Below are positions 29,035-37,672 of a DNA stretch of 64,000 bases, piece after piece. Each line of letters begins with the position of its first letter. Position 1 is the stretch's first letter. Made by a program: the position numbers and the translations under genes. The DNA lies in IMG/VR virus record IMGVR_UViG_3300013093_000022, positions 1 to 64,000 of that record; one strand, written 5' to 3'. The notes below the pieces were generated by a model. It saw only the letters and a list, made by a program, of their open reading frames with translations, had not been told where the DNA came from and did not search any database. Source of the DNA: a virus.

Positions 29035-29395
29035 TGTCGCCGCCCCTCGCCCTCTTCGGCCGGTTGCCGAAGTCGGGGTTGTAGACCCTCTTGTAGATTC
29101 CGCTGATGAGGCTGGCGTCCGGGACTCCGCTGTTGCTGTAGACCTCCCTGTTCTTGCGGAGGATGTGCTGCTCGCGGGACAGGTACTGGGTCTTGTCGGA
29201 CCCCTCGTCCTGGCGGCGGCCCTTGGCGAGGATCTTCTCGGCCTCCTCCTCGATGCTGTTCAGCTCGCCGCTCCGGAGAGGCAGCGCCTTCGGCCCGACC
29301 TCATCCTCGGCCTCACGCTCGGCCTCACGCTCGGCGCGGACCTGCTCGGCGATCTGCTGCTCCCTCACCCATCTCGGTGTCCGGCGTCGAGCCAT
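29027..29395 (-). CDS. hypothetical charged protein, 122 aa
   Basis: ATG 29395 follows the upstream stop directly. N-terminal long charged helix rich in R and E (EQVRAEREAEREAEDE), then LLISGIYKRVYNPDFGNRPK-like end. Probably coiled coil. Not recognised. Confidence 0.66.
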   Translation of the reverse strand: MARRRTPRWVREQQIAEQVRAEREAEREAEDEVGPKALPLRSGELNSIEEEAEKILAKGRRQDEGSDKTQYLSREQHILRKNREVYSNSGVPDASLISGIYKRVYNPDFGNRPKRARGGDSD

Positions 29396-29847
29396 TATTC
29401 GCCAGCCCTCTTCTTCTTCTCCTGGTAGGGCTCAGGCCGCGCCCCGGTGGCCTGGTAGTCATCATACGCTTTGACCATCCTCTGCAGGGCGCTGTCGGCG
29501 TACTGCTGGGTCGGGGTCGACCACCTGCTCCCCGGCAGGATGACCTTGGTCGCGTCGGTCTCCGTGTACCCCTGCAGGCAGATCAACTCAAAGGCCTTTC
29601 GCTGCTGCGGGGGCAGGGACTCGATGCCGACCATCAGGTCGGCTAGGTAGATCTCCTCCTGGGTCTCAGGAACGGTCACCGTCCCCGGCAGCGGCATCTC
29701 CCCTGACTCCATCAGGGACCTGAAATGCTCCAAGTGCTGATAAACGCGCTTGAAGATCTGAGACCTCCTTTTATCGGGGTCCTCGGGGAGCTTCTTCACA
29801 GAGCGAAGAATAGCCCTACTGGTCGCTGATTCGCCAATTGCGGACAT
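29395..29847 (-). CDS. sigma-70 region 4-like protein, 150 aa
   Basis: Start about 29847 (MSAIGESATSRAILRSVKKL). Residues 75-130 (IESLPPQQRKAFELICLQGY, ...SALQRMVKAYDDY) match the layout of sigma region 4: L-P-x-x-x-R-x-x-F-x-L, helix-turn-helix, and a final helix with many charges. Such small proteins can bind -35 boxes. No region 2 is visible, so it would need a partner. A plausible candidate for reading the GGGAATAA-N16-GTT element; this link is inference. Confidence 0.55.
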   Translation of the reverse strand: MSAIGESATSRAILRSVKKLPEDPDKRRSQIFKRVYQHLEHFRSLMESGEMPLPGTVTVPETQEEIYLADLMVGIESLPPQQRKAFELICLQGYTETDATKVILPGSRWSTPTQQYADSALQRMVKAYDDYQATGARPEPYQEKKKRAGE

Positions 29848-30469
29848 CCCTTATTCGGAAAAGGAAATCGGTGATTTCCCGGAAAAGGACGTCGGCACTA
29901 GACCACAGGTAGTAGCGGAAGTAGGAATGGTAGCGGTCCTCACGCGACTCGCGGCTGACCCTGGCCTCTCGGTCGCTGATGGTGCCGCCCAGGATCTTGC
30001 CCCACGAGTCGTGCTTCGTGTCGTCGGCGATCATCTTGGCGAACACCGCCTCGTTCTTCAGCCGGTTCACCTCCACGGCAGCGGACATCTTCAGCCGCGC
30101 CAGGTTCATCACGGCCTGCTCAATGTCTTGGCCGGTAAGCTGCCCCCAGTTCTCCACCGGCCTGCCGTTCTCGACCTGCCAAACCTGGCGTCCCCGGCTG
30201 TCCACGACGCGGGCCCCGTTCCTGTACAGGGGAATCCGGATTGACTCGTAGAAACGGTCGATCTCGTCGATCGCCGGGCCGAACAGCTCGTTGACCATGT
30301 CGGCGGCCACCGCCTCAATGCGGTTGCGGATCTCACCGTCGTGCTTGCGCCACGAGAAACGGAATGTGGACAGCGACCTTCCGCTCTGCAGCTCCTCGGC
30401 CTCGGCGACCTCGATCGGGGAATCGGACGACGGATCGCAGGGGAAGAGCCCCTCAAGGTCATCTTTCAC
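29816..30469 (-). CDS. hypothetical protein, 217 aa
   Basis: GTG 30469. Mostly helical; includes WRKHDGEIRNRIEAVAADMV and RYHSYFRYYLWSSADVLFRE. Overlaps the sigma-like gene by 32 bp and the endonuclease VII gene by 11 bp. Not recognised. Confidence 0.68.
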   Translation of the reverse strand: MKDDLEGLFPCDPSSDSPIEVAEAEELQSGRSLSTFRFSWRKHDGEIRNRIEAVAADMVNELFGPAIDEIDRFYESIRIPLYRNGARVVDSRGRQVWQVENGRPVENWGQLTGQDIEQAVMNLARLKMSAAVEVNRLKNEAVFAKMIADDTKHDSWGKILGGTISDREARVSRESREDRYHSYFRYYLWSSADVLFREITDFLFRIRDVRNWRISDQ

Positions 30470-30890
30470 GGTTGAAGAACCTCTGCGCCGGGGGGTCGGT
30501 CAAAACCTCGATGGCCCGCTGTAGACACTCCACGTCCCACCAGCCTATCGTTCGGTTGCAAGGGCCGCAGGCGAGGCACCGGACGCAGTGGCGGCATCCC
30601 TGCTCTGGGGGGTGTCCCCTTTCGCACCCGTGATCATGGTCGACAGCCAGTCGACGAGCAATACCACGACTTCTCCGGCATATGAAACACTTTCCGTCTT
30701 GATGGTTATACAGACCCCAATAGTCGGCATGTGTAATTCCAAAGCCACTTTCGGTTCTTCGGTCATGGGCCTTCTCGCTCCTCCTCTTCTTCTCGGCACG
30801 CCAGTGGGTGGCGCACCGTGGCCCCGGGTGAGGGGTTGGGCGGGGCCGACCCTCGTTACCCTCGGCCGCGCAGTCCTTACAGGTCTTCAT
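30459..30890 (-). CDS. endonuclease VII-like HNH nuclease, 143 aa
   Basis: ATG 30890. Two zinc Cys pairs (KCFICRR and CLACGPCN) flank LAVDHDHGCERGH, the DHDH core of the recombination endonuclease VII family that resolves branched DNA (T4 gp49 type). A second N-terminal Cys pair (CKDC...CATH) is present. Placed after RecA and two nuclease genes, it should act in recombination or packaging. Length fits the family. Confidence 0.85.
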   Translation of the reverse strand: MKTCKDCAAEGNEGRPRPTPHPGPRCATHWRAEKKRRSEKAHDRRTESGFGITHADYWGLYNHQDGKCFICRRSRGIARRLAVDHDHGCERGHPPEQGCRHCVRCLACGPCNRTIGWWDVECLQRAIEVLTDPPAQRFFNRER

Positions 30891-31629
30891 TCTTCAACCA
30901 GCACACGAATCGGGCCCCGCACCCCTCCATCTCCTTGCTGTCCAGGGCGCAGCAGTGGCGGGGCGGCTCACTGTCCTCGATGGCACGGCGGACGCGGGCA
31001 AACTTAGTAAATATCTCGTCGAGCAGGACGTCGTTGCGGTGATGCTTAAACTCTCGCATCCCGGTGCCGCCCCGCTCCAACACCATGATGATCCCGTCGC
31101 TGACGTCCATCGCGTACTCGGCGAGGCTCAACTGGGCGTCCCACGAGGGCTGGATCTTCTCCAACTTCTTGTACAGCCAGGTGCCCATCGTCTTCAGCTC
31201 GACCAGGTACTGGCGGCCGGTTGGGTGGTCGACGATGAAGTCGATTCGGCCCCGGACGTGGTGCTCGTCGATCACATACTCAACCTCGATGTTCTTCTCC
31301 TCAACCAGCCCGGCCATGACCATCTGGGTCTGGACGATCGAGTGGATCGCGGTACCGGTCGCGAAGATCATCTGCCGGTTAAAAGTCCGCTTCTCCGAAA
31401 CGATACTGTCGCGGGTGTCGGGGTGGAACCTGTAGTAGAGCTCGCGCTCCCCCATGAGGGGGTGGGTCGAGGGGTGGAAGTAGCCGTCGCCGTGGCCGTA
31501 GTACGGACCCGAGTCGACCTTGATCATGTAGTGTTCGGGCCACTTGTCGGCCAGCATCCCCAACTCGAAATACGGGATGATGAGCTCCTGGTCCACCAAC
31601 CTATTCAGGATCGTGCGCTCGAACGGCAT
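30877..31629 (-). CDS. Cas4-like PD-(D/E)XK nuclease, 250 aa
   Basis: ATG 31629. Core motifs in order: FNRQMIFATGTAIHSIVQTQ, VRGRIDFIVDHPTGRQYLVE followed by LKT (the D...ExK metal site), and DAQLSLAEYAM (QxxxY), the RecB/Cas4 exonuclease pattern. Cysteines near the C-terminus (CCALD, GCGARFVC) could hold an iron-sulfur cluster. Likely 5' or 3' DNA end processing in recombination next to RecA. Confidence 0.8.
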   Translation of the reverse strand: MPFERTILNRLVDQELIIPYFELGMLADKWPEHYMIKVDSGPYYGHGDGYFHPSTHPLMGERELYYRFHPDTRDSIVSEKRTFNRQMIFATGTAIHSIVQTQMVMAGLVEEKNIEVEYVIDEHHVRGRIDFIVDHPTGRQYLVELKTMGTWLYKKLEKIQPSWDAQLSLAEYAMDVSDGIIMVLERGGTGMREFKHHRNDVLLDEIFTKFARVRRAIEDSEPPRHCCALDSKEMEGCGARFVCWLKNEDL

Positions 31630-31939
31630 TCCACATCTCCTCGAAGTCGTCCATTGACATCACCACGTAGTCCTCGTCTTGGAGCCGGAGGGCCAGGATG
31701 AAACGCTTGCCCAGCCCGGTCGACTTGTCCATCCACTGGCTCATGAACTTACCCGACACCGAGTAGCTCTTGGTGTCGGTGTACTTGCAGTCCACCAGCA
31801 GCCGGAACTGGTCGTGCGGGTTGTGGTGGTGGGTGGCGTCGCCCGGGTCATGGAACTTGCTGCCCGAGCACACCGTCGCCTCGAGGCCGAGGCGCTCTTG
31901 GACGTCCTCCTCCCACCGCAGCCATCGGGGCTTAGGCAT
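31601..31939 (-). CDS. PD-(D/E)XK resolvase-like nuclease, 112 aa
   Basis: ATG 31939, overlapping RecA's end by 8 bp. CSGSKFHDPGDATHHHN followed by LLVDCKYTDTKSYSVSG gives the G-S...GD...D-x-K pattern of Hjc-type Holliday-junction resolvases. Short length fits. Probable branch nuclease working with RecA; not proven from sequence. Confidence 0.6.
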   Translation of the reverse strand: MPKPRWLRWEEDVQERLGLEATVCSGSKFHDPGDATHHHNPHDQFRLLVDCKYTDTKSYSVSGKFMSQWMDKSTGLGKRFILALRLQDEDYVVMSMDDFEEMWNAVRAHDPE

Positions 31940-33011
31940 CGTCGACCGACAGCCTGGAAACAGGCTCATCGTCGTCGGCGTCGGTCATGGGGGCCACCTC
32001 GGTCGCGTGGTCGCCCAGACGGGACACGATCTCACCTGACAGGGCTGACGTGTCCGCCTCGCGCAGCGAGACGATCAGCCTCTCACGGCCCATGACCCGG
32101 CCGTCGGGCAGGCACGGGTGGTGGTACCAGCCCCCCCGGCGCTCGATGACGCCGGTCAGGATCCCGAGCCGGATGATCTCCTCAAAGGTGTCGACGCCGA
32201 ACCCGTACTCGTCGGTCGGCACGTTGTAGAACCACCAGTTCGCCACCCGGTTCGGGGCCGCCAGCCCGTTCTTCACGACCTTGCACGAGATCTCATAGCC
32301 GATCTGGAACTCCTCGCCGTTGATCTTCTGCGTGACCTTGCCCTTGCCGCGCTTCAACTGCAGGCGCAGCGCCACCGCGTGCTTCCATGCGTGGCCGCCG
32401 GGGGTCATGTGCCGCTTGTAGCCGCTCATGTCCTCGCGGATCTGGTTGACCCCCACCGTGAGGCACCGGTACTTGGCCGACAGCGCCGCCGCCGACCGGG
32501 CGAACTCGCCCACCCCTTGGGCGTTGCCGCCGTACGAGCCGACCTCGGCGTCGGAGTTGCGCCGGGCCGTCGGGGCCCCGCCGATCGAGTCGAGCAAGGC
32601 GAAGCAGACCCTCCCGCCGTCCACCGCCGCCCGGTAGATGTTGGTGGCCTGCTCGATGTGGTCGGGCTGGATGTACACGACCCGCTCGCGGTGCTCCGGC
32701 GTGATCAGCCGTGACAGCCAGGCGGGGTCCATCTTGTGCTCCAGGTCCAGGATCAGGGCGCACCGTTCGGGCTGGGACTCGAGGAAGCCCTGCATCGTCA
32801 ACAGCGACAGGGTCGTCTTGCCGGTTCCCTCCTCGCCCGCGATCTCAATGACCCGGTCGGAGGGGAAGCCCCCGACGCCGACCGCGAAGTCCAGGGCCAG
32901 AGAGCCGGACGGGATCGTCGGGTGGCGGGGGATGTCGTCGGCCGTCATGACGGCCTCCTTCCCGAACTTGTCCTGCAGCTCGGAGATCAGCCTCTCTGTG
33001 AACTTGCTCAT
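31932..33011 (-). CDS. recA: RecA-like recombinase, 359 aa
   Basis: ATG 33011, overlapping the polymerase stop by 4 bp. Walker A at 59-66 (GEEGTGKT), Walker B in VCFALLDSIGG (about 134-144), the L2 region around QIREDMSGYKRHMTPGGHAW. Bacterial RecA N-terminal and core domains are recognisable; the C-terminal tail is acidic. Promotes strand exchange in phage recombination-dependent replication. Similar genes occur in large myoviruses of actinobacteria. Confidence 0.9.
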   Translation of the reverse strand: MSKFTERLISELQDKFGKEAVMTADDIPRHPTIPSGSLALDFAVGVGGFPSDRVIEIAGEEGTGKTTLSLLTMQGFLESQPERCALILDLEHKMDPAWLSRLITPEHRERVVYIQPDHIEQATNIYRAAVDGGRVCFALLDSIGGAPTARRNSDAEVGSYGGNAQGVGEFARSAAALSAKYRCLTVGVNQIREDMSGYKRHMTPGGHAWKHAVALRLQLKRGKGKVTQKINGEEFQIGYEISCKVVKNGLAAPNRVANWWFYNVPTDEYGFGVDTFEEIIRLGILTGVIERRGGWYHHPCLPDGRVMGRERLIVSLREADTSALSGEIVSRLGDHATEVAPMTDADDDEPVSRLSVDDA

Positions 33012-36000
33012 TCTCTCTCCCGGGAACCCTTCCTCAACCAGTCCATCCTGAAAACCTGCTTGACCTGACAGCCGCGTGCCGTCTTGACCAGGTCGAGGAG
33101 CAGGGGCGCGTCGACGGCGACCATCGTCCGCACCTCCGGCCAGACGCTGGGCGGCACGGTGACCTCAAGCTCGTACCCCTTCCACGACTGGATGCCCAGG
33201 AAGGCCATCTCGCCGTTTCCCCTCACCAGGGAGTGGACCTTGATGCTTATGGCCTGGCCGGCGAGGGGGAACTCCTTGCCCGCCGGGAAGCCGTTGATGT
33301 CGTCGGCGTTGAGGTCGCAGTGGTGGCGGGCGACGCTCGCGTAGGGAAGCATCGGGTCGGAGAGGATGTAGCTGCCGCACAGTTCCTTCTCGATCCGGCC
33401 CATGACCTCCACGTCGTTGAAGTCGGGCCTGTCGATCAGGTACTTGTCAGGGCTGTTCTCAAACCGGCGTGCCACGGCGGCGACGCACTTCTCCTCATCG
33501 GCCAGGGTCGACGGCGACAGGCCCTCCTTGGCCCGCTCCCACTCCCACATGTCCATGACCGTGTCGCGGTCGGCCATACCGTCAAACGCCCCGATGACGA
33601 CCAGGTTCCAGACGGCGGTCTTGTTTGACCCCCTGCCGGAGCGGCTCAGGTAGTCGGGGAAGTCGCGGTACGGGCGAGCCTGGTCGATGTCGTCGCACGT
33701 CCTGGAGGCCAGCCCCCGCACCGCGCCCAGGCCGTAACGGATCTCATTCGAGCCTACTGGGCCGAGGGTGAAGTGCCGGGAAGACCGGTTGATGTCCGGG
33801 GGCAGGATCTTGAAGCCCATCCGGCGGGCCTCCCGCACGTAGCGGGTCACGTTGTCGGGGTCGGTGGCCAGCAGCGCCGCGATGAACTCGATCGGGTAGT
33901 AGTGCTTGACCCACACCTCCCACGTGCTGATCGTGGCGTACCCGACCGCGTGCGACTGGTTGAAGGCGTAGCGCCCCGAGGCCTCGATCGACTTCCAGAT
34001 CGTGTCGATGACCCGGCGGTCGCCGCTGTACCCCCTCAGGAACTCCTCGTTGGCCAGGCAGCCCTCAGTGAACTTCTCGCGGTAGGAGACGACCGCGTCC
34101 ATCTTCTTCTTGCCCAAGGCCCGGCGCAGGCTGTTGGCCTCCCCGGCGGTGAACCCGGCCAGCTTCTTGACCGTGGCCATCAACTGCTCCTGGTACACCA
34201 AGACCCCGTGCGTCTCTTTGGTGATCCCCTCCAGCAGCGGGTGGTCGTACTCGACCCCGGACTTGCCCGAGTGGCGGTTCAGGAACACGTCGCCCAGCCC
34301 GGCGTCCTTCACCCCGGGCCGGACGATGGAGATGAGGGCGGCCACCTCGCGCTCGCTCCTCGGCTTCATCAGGACCGAGTGCCTGGTCAGGTCGGGCGTC
34401 TCAAGCTGGAAGATGCCGACCGTGTTCCCCTCGGCGATCTGCGGCCAGATCGCCGGGTCGGCGTAGTCCTCGTACGTGAAGGCCTTCGCGCTCTGCGGAG
34501 ACGCCGGTCCGCGCCCCCCCCTCATCTGGACCGGCAGGTCGTCGGAACGGAAGTCAAGCCACACGCCGTGCCTCTCGTGCACCAGGTTCCGGGCGTGCAT
34601 CAGGGTGTCAAGGTGGCGCAGCCCCAGCAGGTCGAGCTTGCAGGCCCCCATCTGCTCAACCTCGTGCATGTCAAACTGGGTGATGGCGTCCTGCAGCCCG
34701 TCCCTCGTGCGGGTCGGCACCGTCCCCAGGACGGGCCTGTTGCTGACCAAGACACCCGACGGGTGGCGACCCGACTGCCGGACGATCCCCTGCATCTCGT
34801 TGATCTTGGTGAACAGGGTCGGGTACTTCTGGGCCCACTGAGACAGCTCGCCGCCCTTGGCACGCAGGATTTCCTCCCAGTCGGCGTCCTCCTCCTCGGC
34901 CTCCTGGGTGACCGCCTTCACCTGCTCGATGATCTTGCTCATCTGGACGACGTCGCTCAGGTTGATCTTCAACGCCCGACCGAGGTCCTTCAGGATCTGC
35001 TTGGGCTTGGATCGGTTCAGGATCTCGATCGTGCAGACGTGGTCGTGGCCGTACCTGGACTCCAGGTACCTCTTCGCGTCGGGTCGCATCGACTGCGGGA
35101 AGTCGACGTCGATGTCCGGGTTGTCCTCCCGGTCGGGGTCGAGGAAGCGCTCGAACAGCAGGCCGTAGTGGATCGGGTCGATCGCCGTGATCCCCAACAG
35201 GTAGGCGACCAGGCAGCCACCGGCCGAGCCACGTCCCGGGCCGAGCAGCATGGGCACCCGGCGGCTGTCGCCGTTGACCAGGTTGTTCCACCGGCCCGAG
35301 ACGCAGGCGTCCACAAGGTCCTTCTCGACGTTGAAGTAGCCGGAGAAGCCCTTGTCGGAGATGAGGTGCAGCTCCTCGCGGAGCCGGTTGTAGTACAGCT
35401 CCTCGGGCAGGCCGGCCCGGGTCACCTTGTCCCGGAACCCGACCTCGCACGCCTCGATCAACTGGCGCAGGTCCTCCCGCTCGGTCCGGTTCAGGCGGGG
35501 CATCTCAAGGGTCTTGGTGATCTCGGCGTCACACCTCTCGGCGATCGACTGCGAGTTCCTGATCGCCTCGTCGACCACGGACGCCGACACACCGTGCCGT
35601 TCCATCCACCCGTACAGCTCCTTAGACCCCATCAGGTGGTCGGCTTTCTGGCCGTACTCGTCCCCCTCGCCGTCCTGGTCGTCGCCCTTCGACCTCTTTG
35701 ACACCGAGAACTTCCAGATGAGCTCCTTGTTCTCCCAGTCCTCTGGGCGGACGTGGTGGGCGTCGTTGACCACCACCATCGGGACGCCCATCTCAGTCGC
35801 CATCCGGACCTTCATCCGGTTGATCCTCCCCATGAGGTCGTTGAGCCTCTTCTTGGCCGGGGTGTCGGCATCCATGAACTGCCACGTGTGCAACTCGCAG
35901 TAGAAGCGGTCGCCGAAGACGTTGAGAAGCGACGAGAAGTGCTGCCGGGCGAGGTCCTCGTCGTCGGCCTCCACGGCGCGGGAGAACTCGGTGATCATGC

Positions 36001-36415
36001 AGCCGTCCGACGCGAGAACACCCTCCCGGTAGGACTTCATCAGGTCCAAGGTGAGCAGGGGCTTGTAGTACCGGTACTTCTTGGTGTACGCCAGCGAGGA
36101 CAGCGACCAGATGTTGGAGAGGCCGACGTTGTTCTCGGCGATCATGCAGATGTGGGACCTGTTCGACGGGTACTTCAGGTTCTTCCTGGTCCACTCCACG
36201 TCGTACACCCAGTCGGCCTCGATGCCGAGCAGGGGCTTGATCCCCTCGGAACGGCACGCCCTCTGGAAGGCGAAGTGCTGGTTGCACTCGTTGTGGTCGG
36301 TCACGGCGACCGCCGACGAGCCGAGCTCCCTCGCCCGCTTGGCTATGTCGGCGACATTGGCCAAGCCGTCAAGGAAGGAGCCCTCCGAATGCTGGTGCAG
36401 ATTGACCTGATTCAC
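33008..36415 (-). CDS. dnaE: DNA polymerase III alpha (DnaE-type), 1135 aa
   Basis: GTG 36415. PHP domain at the start (VNLHQHSEGSFLDGL...VAVTDHNE), LGPGRGSAGG at 391-400, and catalytic aspartates in NPDIDVDFP (434, 436, 438), followed by the fingers and the TGVKDAGLGDVFL-, GVLVYQEQLMA-type blocks of family C polymerases. A C-terminal OB-like segment precedes the end. Probable phage replicative polymerase; no separate proofreading exonuclease is visible in the window. First core gene of a run ending at RecA. Confidence 0.95.
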   Translation of the reverse strand: MNQVNLHQHSEGSFLDGLANVADIAKRARELGSSAVAVTDHNECNQHFAFQRACRSEGIKPLLGIEADWVYDVEWTRKNLKYPSNRSHICMIAENNVGLSNIWSLSSLAYTKKYRYYKPLLTLDLMKSYREGVLASDGCMITEFSRAVEADDEDLARQHFSSLLNVFGDRFYCELHTWQFMDADTPAKKRLNDLMGRINRMKVRMATEMGVPMVVVNDAHHVRPEDWENKELIWKFSVSKRSKGDDQDGEGDEYGQKADHLMGSKELYGWMERHGVSASVVDEAIRNSQSIAERCDAEITKTLEMPRLNRTEREDLRQLIEACEVGFRDKVTRAGLPEELYYNRLREELHLISDKGFSGYFNVEKDLVDACVSGRWNNLVNGDSRRVPMLLGPGRGSAGGCLVAYLLGITAIDPIHYGLLFERFLDPDREDNPDIDVDFPQSMRPDAKRYLESRYGHDHVCTIEILNRSKPKQILKDLGRALKINLSDVVQMSKIIEQVKAVTQEAEEEDADWEEILRAKGGELSQWAQKYPTLFTKINEMQGIVRQSGRHPSGVLVSNRPVLGTVPTRTRDGLQDAITQFDMHEVEQMGACKLDLLGLRHLDTLMHARNLVHERHGVWLDFRSDDLPVQMRGGRGPASPQSAKAFTYEDYADPAIWPQIAEGNTVGIFQLETPDLTRHSVLMKPRSEREVAALISIVRPGVKDAGLGDVFLNRHSGKSGVEYDHPLLEGITKETHGVLVYQEQLMATVKKLAGFTAGEANSLRRALGKKKMDAVVSYREKFTEGCLANEEFLRGYSGDRRVIDTIWKSIEASGRYAFNQSHAVGYATISTWEVWVKHYYPIEFIAALLATDPDNVTRYVREARRMGFKILPPDINRSSRHFTLGPVGSNEIRYGLGAVRGLASRTCDDIDQARPYRDFPDYLSRSGRGSNKTAVWNLVVIGAFDGMADRDTVMDMWEWERAKEGLSPSTLADEEKCVAAVARRFENSPDKYLIDRPDFNDVEVMGRIEKELCGSYILSDPMLPYASVARHHCDLNADDINGFPAGKEFPLAGQAISIKVHSLVRGNGEMAFLGIQSWKGYELEVTVPPSVWPEVRTMVAVDAPLLLDLVKTARGCQVKQVFRMDWLRKGSRERE

Positions 36416-36532
36416 GACCCGCTCACTTAAAATCGTCCAGGAAGGGGCACGACCCGTCTGCGCTGACTAATTCGTGCCCCCACCAAGACCCGGGCTGTAA
36501 GCCCACAGCCCGGGCTGGCCACCGCCGAGGGC
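36416..36532. other. intergenic region with two inverted repeats
   Basis: No gene. Nine-base arms GGGGCACGA/TCGTGCCCC (36444-36452, 36472-36480) and a 10-base hairpin CCCGGGCTGT/ACAGCCCGGG (36489-36514). They separate the polymerase from the ssDNA-binding candidate. Little U-tract, so termination or RNA processing are both possible. Confidence 0.55.
36489..36514 (-). terminator. possible terminator or processing hairpin
   Basis: Ten-base perfect stem with a 6-nt loop directly downstream of 36533-37423; without a clear T-run, so intrinsic termination is doubtful and attenuation before dnaE is an alternative. Confidence 0.4.
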
Positions 36533-37423
36533 TTAGTCGGTGGGGTGGGTCGCGAACTCCTTCAGCAGGTCGTCGCGCATCGAGCTGAACGTGCCGCCGT
36601 CGGCCGACCCTGAGAACATGGGGAGGTCCTCAACCGTCAGGCCGGACGGGCGGTTCGTCGGGGCACCCTCCAGCCAATAGCGGGCCCGCTCCTCACCCGA
36701 GTAGTACTCGGCCCACTCCTCGAGAGTCTGCGGGCAGTACAGGAAACGCTTCGGGTCGTCGTCGGCGAACTTCTTCCCGTACCCGTAACGCTCCCTGACC
36801 TTGTCGGGGTTGTCCATCCCCGGCTCAGTCGAGTCGATCGGAACCACCTCGTAGTGGGTGGTCTTCTCGCCCCGGGCACCGCGACGGACCACCTCGTAGT
36901 CGCGGTCGCACAGGGTTCCGTACCGGCGCTGGATGCCCTGGAGGTTGTTCCAGAACGAGTAGGCCGAGAACTTGACGATGCCGTACTGGCGGGCCTCGAA
37001 CTTCTGGCCGTCCTTCTCGACCGTCGTCATCGCGTCGACGATGACCGTGCGGCCCGGGCTCTTCGGGTCGGGCACCTCCTCGCGGAGGACGGCGATGCCT
37101 ACGCCGAGCGTCCGCAGCTTCGGCTCGACGATCGCACGGGTTCCGTACTCCTCCTGCATCGCGCCGAAGTGCTCGACCCAGTTGGTGCCGTCGGGGTTGA
37201 TCATGAACTCCATCTGGCGAATCTTCTCGTTGTTCGTCAGGATGTTGTTCGCGAACTTGCCGACCAGGGGAAGGTCCTCGGCGAGGAAGCGCAGGATCTT
37301 CTTCTCCCCGTCGTCCTTCCAGTAGAAGATCGACGGTCGGCGGTAGTCGCCTCCCCCGCCCGACTTCGACTGCTGCTGGGTCATGATCTTCTCAACGGCC
37401 TCCGGCCCACGCTCAAATGCCAC
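36533..37423 (-). CDS. probable single-stranded DNA-binding protein, 296 aa
   Basis: GTG 37423 with GGAG upstream. N-terminal Ser/Gly/Gln linker, then strands (RPSIFYWKDDGEKKILRFLA), an IVKFSAYSFWNNLQGIQRRY stretch and an acidic C-terminal tail, the general layout of gp32-like phage ssDNA-binding proteins. Position between polymerase and primase fits. No zinc site as in T4 gp32, and assignment is mainly by layout and context. Confidence 0.55.
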   Translation of the reverse strand: MAFERGPEAVEKIMTQQQSKSGGGGDYRRPSIFYWKDDGEKKILRFLAEDLPLVGKFANNILTNNEKIRQMEFMINPDGTNWVEHFGAMQEEYGTRAIVEPKLRTLGVGIAVLREEVPDPKSPGRTVIVDAMTTVEKDGQKFEARQYGIVKFSAYSFWNNLQGIQRRYGTLCDRDYEVVRRGARGEKTTHYEVVPIDSTEPGMDNPDKVRERYGYGKKFADDDPKRFLYCPQTLEEWAEYYSGEERARYWLEGAPTNRPSGLTVEDLPMFSGSADGGTFSSMRDDLLKEFATHPTD

Positions 37424-37507
37424 AATAGTCTCCAGTTTCGTGTCTTTTCATCAGATGCCTTGTCCGGCAACACAGACACTAACCGACGACCCTGACAGGC
37501 GCAACTC

Positions 37508-37672
37508 TCAGGCCGGGGTCTTGTCCGGGGGGAAGCCTCTGCGGTCTCGGAGCCCCCTCTTGTAGAGGACCCTCCTCATCTTCCGCTCACGCCTCTCAGC
37601 GACCGACCTCTCGACTTGGTCCCGGAACTCCCGCGCCCTCTCAACGGCCTTATTTGGCCGGTGTGAATCCAT
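37508..37672 (-). CDS. small basic protein, 54 aa
   Basis: ATG 37672, 23 bp inside the primase end. Strongly basic helix (AVERAREFRDQVERSVAERR) and a RDRRGFPPDKTPA end. Could contact nucleic acid; not recognised. Confidence 0.6.
   Translation of the reverse strand: MDSHRPNKAVERAREFRDQVERSVAERRERKMRRVLYKRGLRDRRGFPPDKTPA

Noticed and set aside
33773-35701. 642-aa plus-strand ORF opposite the polymerase gene
   Set aside because: Low-complexity R/V/L/D composition typical of the antisense of a GC-rich gene; the minus strand encodes a clear DnaE here.
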